Origin: Lachnospiraceae bacterium
Lineage (GTDB): Bacteria > Bacillota > Clostridia > Lachnospirales > Lachnospiraceae
Direction of reading: 5' to 3'
Length of the DNA stretch: 7,147 nucleotides
Assembly: GCA_015057205.1 (NCBI GenBank)
Contig: SVEW01000120.1
Location: 1 to 7,147 of the forward strand
The notes under the pieces were generated by a model, which saw only the letters and a program-made list of their open reading frames with translations, did no database searches and was not told where the DNA came from. Shown piece after piece: positions 5,756-7,147 of this stretch (position 1 is the first letter of the stretch; every line of letters starts with the position of its first letter). The position numbers and the translations under genes were made by a program.

Positions 5756-6742
5756 ATGAGCACAAGAATTGGAATTATTGGTTACGGAAATTTAGGACGC
5801 GGCGTGGAATGCGCAATTAAGCAGAATGATGACATGGAGCTGGTTGCAGTTTTTACACGTAGAAATCCGGCTGACGTAAAGATTCTGACGGGGAGTGCGA
5901 AAATTGTATCTGTTAATGACGTAATGGAGTACAAGGATCAGATAGATGTTATGATTATTTGTGGTGGAAGCGCAACAGATTTACCGGTACAGACACCGGA
6001 ATTTGCAAAGAACTTCAATGTGATTGACAGCTTTGATACACATGCGCGTATTCCTGAGCATTTTGCCAATGTTGACGCTGCGGCAAGACAGGGAGATCAT
6101 ATTGCAATGATTTCCGTTGGCTGGGATCCGGGAATGTTTTCCTTAAATCGTTTGTACGCCAATGCTATTCTGAGCGAAGGGTGTGATTATACGTTCTGGG
6201 GAAAAGGTGTCAGCCAGGGACATTCTGATGCCATTCGTCGTATCGAGGGTGTTGCAGATGCGAAGCAGTACACGGTGCCAATTGAGGCAGCATTAGAGGC
6301 GGTTCGTAATGGAGAGAATCCGGAACTTACTACCAGACAGAAACATTTACGTGAATGTTACGTAGTATTGAAACCGGGCGCAGATGCGGCCAGAGTGGAA
6401 GAAGAAATCAAGACGATGCCGAACTACTTTGATGAATATGATACAACCGTACATTTTATCACGGAAGAAGAATTGAAGAGAGATCACAGTGGTATTCCAC
6501 ACGGTGGATTTGTAATTCGAAGTGGTGTTACCGGTTGGAATAAAGAGAATAAGCACATTATTGAATATAATTTGAAACTTGATTCAAATCCGGAATTTAC
6601 CTCAAGTGTGTTGGTATGCTATGCTAGAGCGATTCATCGTCTTTACAATGAAGGCGTTCGTGGAGCGAAAACTGTGTTTGATATTGCGCCGGCTTATTTA
6701 ACAAAACTTTCACCGGAAGTTCTCAGAGCTACCATGCTCTAA
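5756..6742 (+). CDS. ddh: meso-Diaminopimelate D-dehydrogenase
   Basis: NADPH-dependent enzyme (EC 1.4.1.16) that reductively aminates L-2-amino-6-oxopimelate (tetrahydrodipicolinate) with ammonia to meso-DAP in one step, feeding lysine and peptidoglycan synthesis. The 328 aa have the usual length. The Rossmann motif GYGNLGRG is at 9-16, FTRR at 33-36 supplies arginines suited to NADP phosphate, CGGSATDLP is at 69-77, DTH at 94-96, SVGWDPGMFSLNR at 120-132 and GKGVSQGHSDA at 149-159, all hallmarks of the Corynebacterium-type enzyme. HGGFVIRSG in the second half fits the substrate domain. The ATG has a strong Shine-Dalgarno and its own promoter, so it is probably a single-gene unit. No other lysine-pathway gene is nearby. 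The reverse, catabolic reaction is also possible. Confidence 0.96.
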   Translation: MSTRIGIIGYGNLGRGVECAIKQNDDMELVAVFTRRNPADVKILTGSAKIVSVNDVMEYKDQIDVMIICGGSATDLPVQTPEFAKNFNVIDSFDTHARIPEHFANVDAAARQGDHIAMISVGWDPGMFSLNRLYANAILSEGCDYTFWGKGVSQGHSDAIRRIEGVADAKQYTVPIEAALEAVRNGENPELTTRQKHLRECYVVLKPGADAARVEEEIKTMPNYFDEYDTTVHFITEEELKRDHSGIPHGGFVIRSGVTGWNKENKHIIEYNLKLDSNPEFTSSVLVCYARAIHRLYNEGVRGAKTVFDIAPAYLTKLSPEVLRATML

Positions 6743-6774
6743 TATTGAAATGAGGTTTCATTTGTATTAGAATA

Positions 6775-6802
6775 TTGTTAGTAGTGAGTGATTTTGTATA
6801 CG
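6775..6802 (+). promoter_or_regulatory. Weak candidate promoter of the receptor gene
   Basis: TTGTTA (6775-6780), a 16-bp spacer and TATACG (6797-6802) form a modest sigma-A-like pair 18 bp before the next ATG. AGAAAGG (6805-6811) is the likely ribosome binding site. I found no sigma-28-like element, although many receptor genes have one. Confidence 0.35.
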
Positions 6803-6820
6803 TTAGAAAGGTTACGATGT

Positions 6821-7147
6821 ATGAAAGGTGTAAGAAAGAAGATTTTAATTCCCTTGACTGTTTTTGCAGTGGTAGCATTTTTAAGTGCAATATTGAATAT
6901 TGTGAATTTTAATCGTATTAAGAAAGAAACGGTTAAAGTGAACGATGAGGTGGTGTTCACAACGATTGCGTTAGACGAATTGACGCAGTGGACGGATAAG
7001 ATTCCGAAACATTTTATATTGATGTGCCTGAAACAAGATATGGCAAGTGATTATGAGAACACCATTTTTGATACGGACGGAGATTTTGACTGTATCGATT
7101 ACTATATGAAAAATTTAAAAGAGTATCAGTCGACAGCAAAGCACAAG
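6821..7147 (+). CDS. N-terminus of a membrane sensor, probably methyl-accepting chemotaxis protein (partial)
   Basis: The reading frame runs open for 109 codons to the window edge, so only the N-terminus is seen. MKGVRKK is followed by a hydrophobic segment (about 8-30) that fits a signal-anchor membrane helix with the positive side inside. Residues 31-109 are charged and predicted helical (for example VNDEVVFTTIALDELTQ), as in the extracellular four-helix-bundle sensor region of clostridial chemotaxis receptors. The diagnostic HAMP and MCP signalling domains would lie beyond the window, so a diguanylate cyclase or histidine kinase with a similar sensor is also possible. The start is supported by AGAAAGG about 9 nt upstream. 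A receptor would fit the motile lifestyle implied by the flagellin. Confidence 0.7.
   Translation, partial: MKGVRKKILIPLTVFAVVAFLSAILNIVNFNRIKKETVKVNDEVVFTTIALDELTQWTDKIPKHFILMCLKQDMASDYENTIFDTDGDFDCIDYYMKNLKEYQSTAKHK

Noticed and set aside
6748..6763. AAATGA-GGTT-TCATTT hairpin after the DAP dehydrogenase as a terminator
   Set aside because: Only six weak pairs and no real T-run; it may contribute but cannot be called with confidence.

Overview
The window looks like chromosomal DNA from a motile Clostridia-class Firmicute, most likely Lachnospiraceae (Roseburia/Lachnospira-like). This rests on protein character (a Firmicute-type flagellin, a COG3044 ABC-class ATPase, a ProXp/PrdX-type tRNA editing protein, a meso-DAP dehydrogenase), strong purine-rich Shine-Dalgarno sites, and moderately low GC. 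It is an inference from the sequence alone, with no database match.

Layout. Positions 1-1951 (minus strand) hold one large flagellin gene with a terminator hairpin at the window edge, a strong ribosome binding site and a sigma-28-type promoter near 2004-2031. Positions 1952-2689 form a 738-bp stretch without a convincing gene. It contains a doubtful 59-codon plus-strand frame, a good plus-strand intrinsic terminator (2236-2297), and a tandem array of eight 59-60 bp units rich in inverted repeats (about 2184-2640), four of which are nearly identical. Positions 2690-4390 (minus) encode a COG3044/PF09818-type ATPase. A 98-bp divergent promoter region separates it from a plus-strand pair: a prolyl-tRNA editing-like deacylase (4489-5034) and, 22 bp on, a small metallo-beta-lactamase-fold hydrolase (5057-5686). 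A separate promoter then drives meso-diaminopimelate dehydrogenase (5756-6742). The window ends inside a membrane-anchored sensory protein, probably a chemotaxis receptor (from 6821).

How the genes relate. Flagellin and the receptor fragment point to motility and chemotaxis, but no other flagellar gene is present. The ATPase, deacylase, hydrolase and dehydrogenase look like housekeeping genes in short transcription units. No phage, IS, CRISPR, tRNA or rRNA sequence is visible.

The most unusual parts are the inverted-repeat array between the ATPase and the flagellin promoter, with its mutually exclusive hairpins, and a CX3C cysteine pair in the conserved C-terminal region of the flagellin, a protein type that is normally cysteine-free.
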